27,415 bases of DNA from positions 1 through 27,415 of the forward strand of contig UQOX01000030.1 in assembly GCA_900542765.1 (NCBI GenBank). Reading direction: 5' to 3'. Both the position numbers and the translations under genes were made by a program. This document shows, piece by piece, positions 16,316 to 23,808 of this stretch (positions are counted from its first letter, which is position 1; every line of letters begins with the position of its first letter). The notes beneath the pieces were generated by a model that saw only the letters and a program-made list of their open reading frames with translations, was not told the origin of the DNA and did no database searches. This DNA comes from an uncultured Porphyromonadaceae bacterium. Lineage in GTDB: Bacteria; Bacteroidota; Bacteroidia; Bacteroidales; UBA11471.

Positions 16316-17112
16316 TGTTTGGTTTCTGTTTTGATTGTGTGTTTGACGATAAAGATGCTCCATTCATAGAGCAGGTAGATGGGTAGCGCGACGATGGAGA
16401 GCGTGAAGACATCGCTCGTCGGGGTGATGATGGCGGCAACAACCAGTATCACCACGATGGCATGGCGCCGGTATTTCTGCATGAACTCGGTCGTGAGGAT
16501 ACCCAGCCGGGCGAAGAGCCAGCAGAGAATGGGTATTTCAAACACGACTCCCATCATCAGCGTGATGGTCATCATCGTCTCCATGTAAGATTGGAGGCTG
16601 ATGAGGTTTTCTACATCGGGGCTTACCTGGTATGTGCCGAGGAACCTGAACGTGAGCGGGAAGATGAGGAAGTAGCTGAGCAGTACTCCGGCCATGAAGA
16701 GCAGGTAGCTGTATGTGACGGCACGCACGACATACTTCCGTTCGTTGACATAGAGCGCGGGGGAGACGAACCGGAAGAGTTGGTAGAGTATGTAGGGCGA
16801 TGTGCAGAGCACCGCGGCATACATGGCGGCCGTCATGTGTGCCGTGAACTGCCGGGCCAGACCGGTGTTGATGAGCTCTACCGTGAAAGGCTTTGTCGTC
16901 TCGCCCCACAAACCGGCCAGTTTGTCGAGGAGCCGATAGGTAATGAAGTCATTCTCCTGCGGGCCGAGAATCACGGCAAACAACTGCTCTTTGAAGACAA
17001 ATGCCGTGATGCCCAGTGCGATGACAACGACAACCACCTTTATGAGGCAAGCCCTCAGGTCATCGAGATGTTCCCAGAAACTTTGTGGCGTGTCTGTTGT
17101 CGGGTGGCTCAT
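16312..17112 (-). CDS. tatC: Sec-independent (twin-arginine) translocase subunit TatC
   Basis: This 266-residue polytopic protein is the signal-peptide-binding core of the twin-arginine translocase in the inner membrane. It has the family landmarks: the N-terminal FWEHLDDLR, the periplasmic [12 protein letters not shown] loop, the FEIPI segment in the fourth helix, and IITPTSD before the last helix. About six membrane helices are visible. Its ATG overlaps the tatA stop (17109-17112, ATGA), and its own stop overlaps the downstream FMN-reductase start. Being in one operon with proteins that carry RR motifs suggests it exports them. Confidence 0.95.
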   Translation of the reverse strand: MSHPTTDTPQSFWEHLDDLRACLIKVVVVVIALGITAFVFKEQLFAVILGPQENDFITYRLLDKLAGLWGETTKPFTVELINTGLARQFTAHMTAAMYAAVLCTSPYILYQLFRFVSPALYVNERKYVVRAVTYSYLLFMAGVLLSYFLIFPLTFRFLGTYQVSPDVENLISLQSYMETMMTITLMMGVVFEIPILCWLFARLGILTTEFMQKYRRHAIVVILVVAAIITPTSDVFTLSIVALPIYLLYEWSIFIVKHTIKTETKQ

Positions 17113-17330
17113 TTCGGTTGGTCGTCCTCTTTCGGTTTTTGAGGAGCGTTTTCGTCATTATCGGGGTCTTTCTCGATGCCGTTTACTCCGTCCTTGAAAC
17201 TGCGGACGCCTTTGCCGATGCCTTTCATCAGCTCGGGAATCTTTTTGCCGCCGAAGAGCAGCAGCACGATGAGGGCGATAACGAGAATCTCTTGCATACC
17301 GATACCTCCGATTAGCAATAATGTGTTCAT
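17109..17330 (-). CDS. tatA: Twin-arginine translocase subunit TatA/E
   Basis: The 73-residue protein has a single short N-terminal membrane helix ([24 protein letters not shown]), the FG dipeptide at the helix end, an amphipathic helix ([14 protein letters not shown]), and an acidic tail rich in Asp, Glu and Pro. That is the standard TatA layout for the pore-forming component that polymerises around TatC. No separate tatB is present, so this looks like a minimal TatAC system. Its ATG overlaps the stop of the upstream S-component gene by one base (TAATG). Confidence 0.95.
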   Translation of the reverse strand: MNTLLLIGGIGMQEILVIALIVLLLFGGKKIPELMKGIGKGVRSFKDGVNGIEKDPDNDENAPQKPKEDDQPK

Positions 17331-17842
17331 TATTTTCGAATTATATAGTTAATACAAGTGTATCCGCCGAAAATTTGCAGGAGCATGCCGGGAATGCCCA
17401 TACGCAAATCCTGTGCGGCCAGGTAGGCGCTGCCGGTAATTGCCCATTCGCCGATGAAGCCGATGGCCTGGTAAGCCACCACGACCGCCGCAAGGAGCAG
17501 GAGGGAGGCTTTGTGGAAGCGAGCGGCCGTAAGACCGGCGACGATGGCGAGGCATGCCGATTTCAACAGTATGGCGGGCAGAGCCGCAGCGGCCGGCATG
17601 CCGAAGAGCAGGCTGTTGATGACCGGCGAAAGCACGGCGGTGAGCAGACCGGCCTTCCAGCCGTATTTATAGGCGGCTATCAGGGTGAAGAAGTAGATGG
17701 GCAACCAAATGAGCCCTCCTTGCGGGAGCAGATGGAAGAGTTGCGGCAGAATGATGTTCCCGGCCACGAAGAGCAGGGCGATGCCGTAGGTCTTGGCTTG
17801 GCCGTAGGGGAGAGAATAGAGTCTGACAGTTGATGTTTGCAT
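17330..17842 (-). CDS. ECF-type transporter S component-like membrane protein
   Basis: The 170-residue protein has about five to six hydrophobic segments. It carries a signature shared by substrate-binding S components of energy-coupling-factor transporters: a '[19 protein letters not shown]' helix followed by [13 protein letters not shown]. These proteins bind vitamins, cofactors or their precursors in the inner membrane and borrow a common EcfAA'T module; no such module lies in this window. It starts 12 bases after the TonB-dependent receptor stop, so the two probably move the same compound across the two membranes. The substrate is not readable from sequence. An uncharacterised small membrane protein of another family is the alternative. 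Confidence 0.65.
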   Translation of the reverse strand: MQTSTVRLYSLPYGQAKTYGIALLFVAGNIILPQLFHLLPQGGLIWLPIYFFTLIAAYKYGWKAGLLTAVLSPVINSLLFGMPAAAALPAILLKSACLAIVAGLTAARFHKASLLLLAAVVVAYQAIGFIGEWAITGSAYLAAQDLRMGIPGMLLQIFGGYTCINYIIRK

Positions 17843-17854
17843 AGTTATATGATT

Positions 17855-19729
17855 TTAAAATTGAATATCGAACCCGCCCATGCAGGTGGCCCGAGGCATG
17901 GGGTAGCCTTCGTTTATCTCATATTTTTGTGCCAGCAGGTTTTCCCCTTTGGCAAATATAGTTAAAAAACGGAATATCCGATAACGGGCACACAGATTCC
18001 ACAACAGGAAATTTTCACGCTCCGGTGTGTCGAGAGCGGTGTAGAGGCCGTGCACATATTGCACATCGCTCGATACCGACCAGCGGTCGTCGCTGTAACC
18101 GACCATTGCGCAGGCTTTATGCTCGGGCGAAGCCAGCAGCGGTCGTTCCATGTGCAGCCAGCTGTATTGTGCCGAGGCTCTCCATGACGGGGCGATTTGC
18201 CACTGGGCCTCGCATTCGATTCCCACGTTCTCGATATTCCCGGTATTGACGTTGAGGGTACCGTTGGGTACGCGCACGGTTTGTATCAGGTTGCTGCCGG
18301 TGAGGTAGAAGAGGTTGACGCCATAGGAAAGCCGTTCCTGCGGAATGTGTTGCGAGAAGGCGATTTCGTAGTTGATTACCCGCTCGGGTTGCAAATCGGG
18401 ATTTTGCGGCGGGAACATATACATTTCTCTTATCGTGGGATTGCGGAATCCTTTGCCTACCACCGCTTTCATCTCGATGTGGCGTGGAAGATGCAGCGAA
18501 ATGCCGCCTTGGGGAACCCACTCGTTCCCCACATGGGAATTGTGGTCGAATCGCACTCCGGCGTCGAGCGTGAGCCGTTGTGTGATGTCCTGTCGCATGT
18601 CGACATACCCGGCGATGTCGTCGATGTTTTTGTCAACCAGCATTTGACGGGAGTCGGTGGCCGGAAAGCGATTCCACGCTTTGCCGCCGAAGTGTTGGTA
18701 ATCAACGCCCAAAGTGGTAAGGTTCCCCTCGAAGAGACGGACGTTCTGGTATGCCGATAGGCCGGCCATGTGGTCTTTGGAGTTGAACCGGTAATCCAGC
18801 GGCATGCCGCCCTGCACATAACCGTCGTTGATACGGTGGCGGCCCCAGTTGTAAAAAGCCGTCACGCTACCCGAGGTTTTCTCGTAACGGTTTTGGACAT
18901 AAAGCGAGGTCACTCCCCGGGTGATGTGCGAATCGTTATCGATGCGCGGAGCCGATACCGGCCCGGGATTGGAGGCGTTGAAATGTGTCAGGTTCAGGTC
19001 GGCGCCTGTTTCCCAAGCCGACGACAGCGTGTATGAAAGTTTGACGCTGCCTCCCATCTGTTCGAAACCCATGTCGCGGCGGTGACCGTCGGTGCGGTTG
19101 TAGAAAGCCGAGACCGTGCTGCCGAAATTTCTTGCTTTCGTCTGGTTGGTCACCTCGCTCGTCAAGGTGTTGAATGAGCCGTATCCCGCTCTGAGCCGGG
19201 TGTGCGAACCTTCGTCCGCTTGCCGGGTTACGATGTTGATGACACCGCCCATGGCGTTTGAGCCATAGAGCATCGAAGCCGGGCCTCTCACGACCTCCAC
19301 TTTCTCGGCGATTACCGATTGATAGGCATCGGCAATCGGGTGCCCCATGAGTCCCATGTATTGCGGGTGCCCGTCGATGAGTACCAGCAGTCCCGATGTC
19401 GGACTGTTGCCGATGCCGCGCAGGCTCATGCCTCCGGCTGCCCCGGTCGATACGCCATAACCCAGGATACCCCGGCTTGTGACGAACAGTCCCGGCACAT
19501 GCGCGTTGAGAACTGGGAGTAGGGACGATTCATGGCTATCCTCAATCATGTCGCGGCCGATGACCGTCACGGTCGACGGGAGCCTTCGGCTGTCGGTCTC
19601 GCTGCGGGTGCCGGTAATGACTACTTCGTCGATGTCGACACCCTTTGAGAGAGAAAGCGAGTCGACCATCGACGAGGCCGTGGGGAGATTCACCAGCATG
19701 AGCAGGCACACGAGAATCGGGTTACGCAT
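17855..19729 (-). CDS. TonB-dependent outer membrane receptor
   Basis: The 624-residue protein has a signal peptide (MRNPILVCLLMLVNLPTASS), a TonB-box/plug start (DEVVITGTR), and a plug domain with the usual landmarks (MSLRGIG, VLIDGHPQYMG, VEVVRGPASMLYGSNAMGG, INIVTR). A 22-strand-type barrel follows, ending in a terminal phenylalanine (GGFDIQF). It lacks the N-terminal CarboxypepD-reg extension of SusC proteins and has no SusD partner. It is therefore a BtuB/FecA/CirA-like importer of a small high-value ligand rather than a glycan receptor. Its start overlaps the DUF1893 stop by 8 bases, and an S component follows. Ligand unknown. Confidence 0.92.
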   Translation of the reverse strand: MRNPILVCLLMLVNLPTASSMVDSLSLSKGVDIDEVVITGTRSETDSRRLPSTVTVIGRDMIEDSHESSLLPVLNAHVPGLFVTSRGILGYGVSTGAAGGMSLRGIGNSPTSGLLVLIDGHPQYMGLMGHPIADAYQSVIAEKVEVVRGPASMLYGSNAMGGVINIVTRQADEGSHTRLRAGYGSFNTLTSEVTNQTKARNFGSTVSAFYNRTDGHRRDMGFEQMGGSVKLSYTLSSAWETGADLNLTHFNASNPGPVSAPRIDNDSHITRGVTSLYVQNRYEKTSGSVTAFYNWGRHRINDGYVQGGMPLDYRFNSKDHMAGLSAYQNVRLFEGNLTTLGVDYQHFGGKAWNRFPATDSRQMLVDKNIDDIAGYVDMRQDITQRLTLDAGVRFDHNSHVGNEWVPQGGISLHLPRHIEMKAVVGKGFRNPTIREMYMFPPQNPDLQPERVINYEIAFSQHIPQERLSYGVNLFYLTGSNLIQTVRVPNGTLNVNTGNIENVGIECEAQWQIAPSWRASAQYSWLHMERPLLASPEHKACAMVGYSDDRWSVSSDVQYVHGLYTALDTPERENFLLWNLCARYRIFRFLTIFAKGENLLAQKYEINEGYPMPRATCMGGFDIQF

Positions 19730-20147
19730 GGGTATGCAGATTCATGTTTTTTACAAAAGTGTCGATGAGTGGCAGGCATTCTTGCGGAGTGTCTGCGTTG
19801 GCGCACAACTTTTCGAGCGGACAGCGGTCGGTGTGGGTGCGGTTGATGATGTAGGCGACTTTCTGCCCATAAGCGACTTTTATGCCGGCACGCGTGAGCA
19901 TCTCATAAGCACTCTCGCTGATGACGTCGGCATAGAGTTCCTTTATTCCGCCGATGGCCATGAGGGCTGCCGCACCTTTCCCCACCACTTTGTCGGCCAT
20001 TTCGGCGCCATGCAGGAATTCGGGTGCTTCGTTTACGAGCATATAGAGGTCGTTCACCCCCCGTTGTGTGAAGGTACGGGTCGTGTTACCCTGTCTGATG
20101 ACGCAGGAATAACCTCCCTCATGCAGTTGCTCGATGAGTTGTTCCAT
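19722..20147 (-). CDS. DUF1893 family protein
   Basis: The 141-residue soluble protein matches DUF1893 (PF08973, related in fold to cytidine deaminases through TM1506). The hallmarks are the DKVVGKGAAALMAIGGIKELYADVISE stretch in two parts (ADKVVGKGAAALM, then the GIKELYADVISESA block), AGIKVAYG, and the NRTHTDRCPLEKLC tail. Enzymatic function is unknown for the family. No signal peptide, so it should be cytoplasmic. The ATG at 20147 follows the aldo/keto reductase stop by 7 bases and fits the family N-terminus; an in-frame codon at 20165 would overlap the previous gene and adds nothing. It lies between a Tat-exported reductase and the outer-membrane receptor. Confidence 0.85.
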   Translation of the reverse strand: MEQLIEQLHEGGYSCVIRQGNTTRTFTQRGVNDLYMLVNEAPEFLHGAEMADKVVGKGAAALMAIGGIKELYADVISESAYEMLTRAGIKVAYGQKVAYIINRTHTDRCPLEKLCANADTPQECLPLIDTFVKNMNLHTHA

Positions 20148-20154
20148 ACGATTA

Positions 20155-21552
20155 TTAAAACACATTTCCCTGTTTTAAGTTCTCGACAAAGCGGTCGATG
20201 CGTTGCATTTCTTGCGCAATGGCGATATTTTGGGGACATTCGGGCTCGCATTGCCGGCAGCCAATGCAGTGTGAGGCTTGGCGCAGGCGGGGTACACTGC
20301 GGTCGTAACCCACGAGGAACGCACGCCGCGCTTCGCGGTAATTCTCGGCTTGGGAGCTTTCGGGAATATATCCTTCGTTCACGCATTTGTTGTAGTGCAG
20401 CAAGATGCCGGGTATGTCGATGCCGTAGGGGCAAGGCATGCAATATTTGCAATCGTTGCAGGGAATCGAGGGATATTGCATCATGAGGTCGGCCGTGTCG
20501 TAGAGGAACTTGAACTCTTCTTCCGAGAGCGGTTGCAAGGGAGAGAACGAGCTCAGGTTGTCTTGCAGGTGGTCCATGTAGGTCATGCCGCTCAATACGG
20601 TCAATACGCCCGGGAACGACCCCGCGAAGCGGAAGGCCCAGGAAGCAACGCTGCGGTTGGGTTCCCGTTTCTTGAAACGGGCCACGATGTGGTCGTGCAC
20701 CTTTGAGAGGCGGCCACCCAGCAACGGCTCCATGATGATGGCGGGGATATGACGCTTTTCGAGTTCCTGGTATAGATATTCGGCGTTGGTGTTGCGACGG
20801 TTGATTTCTTTGGCGTGGTGCCAGTCGAGGTAGTTGAGCTGGATTTGCACGAAATCCCATTGGTAGTAATCGTGTCGCGAGAGCAGGTAGTCAAAGACCT
20901 TGATGTCGCCGTGATAGGAAAATCCGAGATTGCGGATACGGCCGGCCTTGCGCTCTTCGAGCAGGAATTCGAGCATGCCGTTGTCGATATAGCGCGATTC
21001 AAATTCTTTCATGCCGTCATTGCCCATGCCCACGCCGTGCAACAACATATAGTCGATGTAGTCGACTTGCAGCTCCTTGAAGGAGTTGTGATACATTTGC
21101 ATCGAGGCTTCCCGGCTCCATGTCGAGGGCGAGAAGTTCGACAACTTGGTGGCGATGAAATATTTGTCGCGCGGGTAGCGGCTCAGGGCGATGCCGGTGG
21201 CCTTTTCCGACTCTCCCCGGCAGTAGCTGGGAGATGTGTCGAAGTAGTTCACGCCGTGGGCAATGGCATAGTCGACCAGTTGGTTGATGGTCTCCTGGTC
21301 GAGCTCGTTGTGCCCTTCGGCATTCTTGCGGCTGGGCCATCGCATGCAGCCGTACCCCAGCAGCGAGATGTCGTTGCCGTGGCCGTCCTGTCGGTAGGTC
21401 ATGCCGCCCTCGGGCAGAGAATCTTTCCCGGGGGTGTTTCCGTTGCCACAGCCGTAGAGGGCCGCCGTGGCGGTGATTGTACCGGCTCCCATGATTTTGA
21501 GGAAGTCGCGGCGATTGATGTTTCCCTTTTTGTTGTTATGTTTCTTGTCCAT
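20155..21552 (-). CDS. Tat-exported aldo/keto reductase with C-terminal 4Fe-4S clusters
   Basis: The 465-residue protein begins with a twin-arginine signal (NRRDFLKIMGAG, Arg14-Arg15) that ends in a probable lipobox (LYGC, Cys35), so it should be folded with cofactors and then anchored outside the cytoplasm. The aldo/keto reductase barrel has the catalytic tetrad Asp105, Tyr110, Lys136 and His172 (YFDTSPSY, ATKLS, LLHGVG). The C-terminus carries two 4Fe-4S motifs: C365-C368-C371-C374P and C429-C432-C435-C439P. Ferredoxin-tailed AKRs are common, usually cytoplasmic; export makes this one unusual, since NADPH is not available in the periplasm. Electrons may instead arrive via the clusters. It follows the NapH/G-like gene by 12 bases. 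Confidence 0.9.
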   Translation of the reverse strand: MDKKHNNKKGNINRRDFLKIMGAGTITATAALYGCGNGNTPGKDSLPEGGMTYRQDGHGNDISLLGYGCMRWPSRKNAEGHNELDQETINQLVDYAIAHGVNYFDTSPSYCRGESEKATGIALSRYPRDKYFIATKLSNFSPSTWSREASMQMYHNSFKELQVDYIDYMLLHGVGMGNDGMKEFESRYIDNGMLEFLLEERKAGRIRNLGFSYHGDIKVFDYLLSRHDYYQWDFVQIQLNYLDWHHAKEINRRNTNAEYLYQELEKRHIPAIIMEPLLGGRLSKVHDHIVARFKKREPNRSVASWAFRFAGSFPGVLTVLSGMTYMDHLQDNLSSFSPLQPLSEEEFKFLYDTADLMMQYPSIPCNDCKYCMPCPYGIDIPGILLHYNKCVNEGYIPESSQAENYREARRAFLVGYDRSVPRLRQASHCIGCRQCEPECPQNIAIAQEMQRIDRFVENLKQGNVF

Positions 21553-21564
21553 GATGGTGCGGCA

Positions 21565-23049
21565 TTAGATGATACGGTGTTGTTCTACTCCCTCGACATA
21601 GATGGCGCTGAATGGCCGGCTCGGGCACAGGTTTTCGCAGGCTCCGCAACCGATGCATTTCTCGGTGTTGACGACCGGCAGTTCCACCTCTTTCCCCTCG
21701 ACGGTCTCTTTTACCATCTGTATGGCTCCGGTGGGGCAGTGGCGGGCACAGTTGCCGCAGGAGACTCCATCGGTGAGCGGAATGCAGTTTTCTCGCACCA
21801 CGACGGCATGTCCGATTTTTGTGGACGATTTCTCTTCGCGGGTTATCAGATGTATGGCTCCGGTGGGGCACACTTCCGAGCATTTCGTGCATTCGGGACG
21901 GCAATATCCGCGTTCATACGACATCTCGGGTTGCATGAAGGTCGACAGGTCGCTCGACGGACGCAGTACCTGTGTGGGGCACACCGACACGCAGAGCTGG
22001 CAGGCGGTGCAATGCTGCCGCAGGTTTTGGAGACTTCCGGCTCCCGGCGGTACCAGAGGGGTTGCCCGTGAGGGTATCTTCTTGTCGATGATGGGAGCAA
22101 GGCCGCCGTCGATTTTCTTTTCCTGGGCTTCCACGGCACCGGCCATCAGCACACCGGCCGTTATGAGGAACTGTCGGCGCGAAGTCGGCGCATCGCCGCC
22201 CGCTGCGGGTGATGTCGTGTCCTCTTTCTTGGCCCGCCCATAGTAGATGGCGCCTTTGCTGCATGCCTCGATGCAGTCCATGCAGTCGACGCAACGGCTG
22301 TAATCGATGCGGTGTTCTTTGGCGTCGATGCAGGCGGCTTTGCAACTGCGGGCACACAGTCCGCACCGGTTACATTTCGAAGTGTCGATGCGCGGACGCA
22401 GCCAGGCAAAGCGCGACAGCACGCCCAGCACCGTGCCGACGGGGCAGATGGTGTTGCAATAGGTGCGGCCGTTGCGCCAGGCCAGTATGGCGATGATGAT
22501 GAAGGTGGCGAGTGCTATGAGGAACGTCGGCAGATTCCTCAGCCACACGTCGGTGGTGTAGAAGGCGTAGCTGTCGACACGTTCGGCAAAGTATGCCAAG
22601 GCATTGTTGCACCAGCCGTAGATGGGGGCGAAAAGATTCTGGGCGATGCGTCCGTAGGAACTGTATGGGGCAAGCAGCGCCACGAATGATGAGATGCCGG
22701 CAAGAAGGGCAACAATGAAAATCGCCAACACGCCATATCTCAACCACGACAGGGCGGGAGAGTGCGAGAAGCGGTATTTCCCCTTTCCCCGACGGCTGTG
22801 CAGCCCCGACACGATGTCTTGGAACACGCCCAACGGGCAGATAAGCGAGCAATAGACCCTCCCGAAGAGCAGTGTCAGGACGACGAGCCCCAGGACGATG
22901 ACGACGTTCATCGCCAGCAGGGCCGGCAGGAACTGTATTTTTGCCAGCCACCCAAACCACGCATGCAGGCTGCCCGTGAAGTCGAGAAACAGAAGCGTGA
23001 TGAGCAGGAAACAGATGAGGGCTGCAAGGATTCGGATTTTTCGTAACAT
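21565..23049 (-). CDS. NapH-like membrane ferredoxin fused to an exported NapG-like ferredoxin domain
   Basis: The 494-residue protein joins two modules. Residues 1-215 form a polytopic NapH/NosR-like domain with the paired C-x3-CP motifs (C67/C71 and C198/C202). Two 4Fe-4S clusters on a presumed cytoplasmic loop follow (C226-C229-C232-C236 and C253-C256-C259-C263). A second export-like signal, SRRQFLITAGVLMAGAVEA (Arg291-Arg292), leads into a ferredoxin domain with about four more clusters (cysteines 347-357, 383-394, 422-438 and 465-475). Known NapH and NapG are separate proteins that pass electrons from quinol to periplasmic reductases. Here the fusion should carry electrons across the membrane to a periplasmic partner, most simply the exported aldo/keto reductase encoded next. 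Confidence 0.9.
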   Translation of the reverse strand: MLRKIRILAALICFLLITLLFLDFTGSLHAWFGWLAKIQFLPALLAMNVVIVLGLVVLTLLFGRVYCSLICPLGVFQDIVSGLHSRRGKGKYRFSHSPALSWLRYGVLAIFIVALLAGISSFVALLAPYSSYGRIAQNLFAPIYGWCNNALAYFAERVDSYAFYTTDVWLRNLPTFLIALATFIIIAILAWRNGRTYCNTICPVGTVLGVLSRFAWLRPRIDTSKCNRCGLCARSCKAACIDAKEHRIDYSRCVDCMDCIEACSKGAIYYGRAKKEDTTSPAAGGDAPTSRRQFLITAGVLMAGAVEAQEKKIDGGLAPIIDKKIPSRATPLVPPGAGSLQNLRQHCTACQLCVSVCPTQVLRPSSDLSTFMQPEMSYERGYCRPECTKCSEVCPTGAIHLITREEKSSTKIGHAVVVRENCIPLTDGVSCGNCARHCPTGAIQMVKETVEGKEVELPVVNTEKCIGCGACENLCPSRPFSAIYVEGVEQHRII

Positions 23050-23058
23050 AATAGGATT

Positions 23059-23604
23059 TTATTTTTTAAGGAGGTCATGGGTCTGTAACCATTTCTTGAT
23101 GGTAGTATCGGCTTTGCCGGCTTCACTCCCCCGTATCGGCAAGCCGGGCAGTAATGTGGCTTTGGGGCATAAATCCTTGATGTCGCTTTCGCTATGTCCC
23201 ATGCGGCTCCCTTCGTGTGTCATGAAGGGTACGATGGTTTTCCCTGCGAAGTCGTGAGTCGTGAGGAATGTGGCCACGGGAGGGGCTATCGTGCTCCACC
23301 AGCACGGTGAGCCGACAAAGAGGGTGTCATAGGGTGTCAGGTCCAGGTCCGATTCTTGTAGGGCCGGTCTTGCTCCGGCTTTGATTTCGTTGCGGGCCTG
23401 GTCTACGACCGCTTGATAGTCGGCCGGGTACTCATTCTCGGGAACAATCTCGAAAATATCGGCCTGGGTGAGTTCTTGGATTTTTTCGGCCACGATGCGG
23501 GTGTTCCCGCTGTGAGAAAAGTACACGACCAGCGAGCGAGCCTGCATGTCGAGGTTGGTCGCTATGGCTGCTGTTGCTGTGAGTATGGATAATATCTTTT
23601 TCAT
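23059..23604 (-). CDS. Exported flavodoxin
   Basis: The 181-residue protein is a flavodoxin (Flavodoxin_4-like). The FMN phosphate loop is VVYFSHSGNTRIVAEKI, the second flavin-contact segment is FVGSPCWWSTIAPPVATFL, and THEGSRMGHSE ends the binding site. In front of the fold are about 23 residues (MKKILSILTATAAIATNLDMQA) that look like a Sec signal peptide cleaved near MQA, so the protein should act in the periplasm. It has no RR motif. It is the first gene of the nine-gene operon, 9 bases before the NapH/G-like fusion, and could be its electron partner. Many Bacteroidales flavodoxins carry such leaders. How it acquires FMN outside the cytoplasm is not evident. Confidence 0.88.
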   Translation of the reverse strand: MKKILSILTATAAIATNLDMQARSLVVYFSHSGNTRIVAEKIQELTQADIFEIVPENEYPADYQAVVDQARNEIKAGARPALQESDLDLTPYDTLFVGSPCWWSTIAPPVATFLTTHDFAGKTIVPFMTHEGSRMGHSESDIKDLCPKATLLPGLPIRGSEAGKADTTIKKWLQTHDLLKK

Positions 23605-23631
23605 GAGGAATGGATTTAAAGATTATAGGTA

Positions 23632-23639
23632 CAAAGATA
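23632..23639 (-). promoter_or_regulatory. -7 promoter element TATCTTTG
   Basis: TATCTTTG on the minus strand matches TAnnTTTG exactly and sits 27 bases upstream of the flavodoxin ATG. It is the only strong candidate found for the nine-gene operon at 15779-23604. Confidence 0.6.
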
Positions 23640-23808
23640 GACCCTCATCTACAATCCTTTATAAAACAGATTACAGATATTCATACCCATTTTACGGCTA
23701 TTGTGTAACACCTCTCCGTCGTTGTGCTTTTGTAAACCACTTTGGCGGGATTTGTGGGTGCTTGAAAAGTCGAATAGGTTGAGATCCCTTCTCGCTTTTT
23801 TGCTGCGT

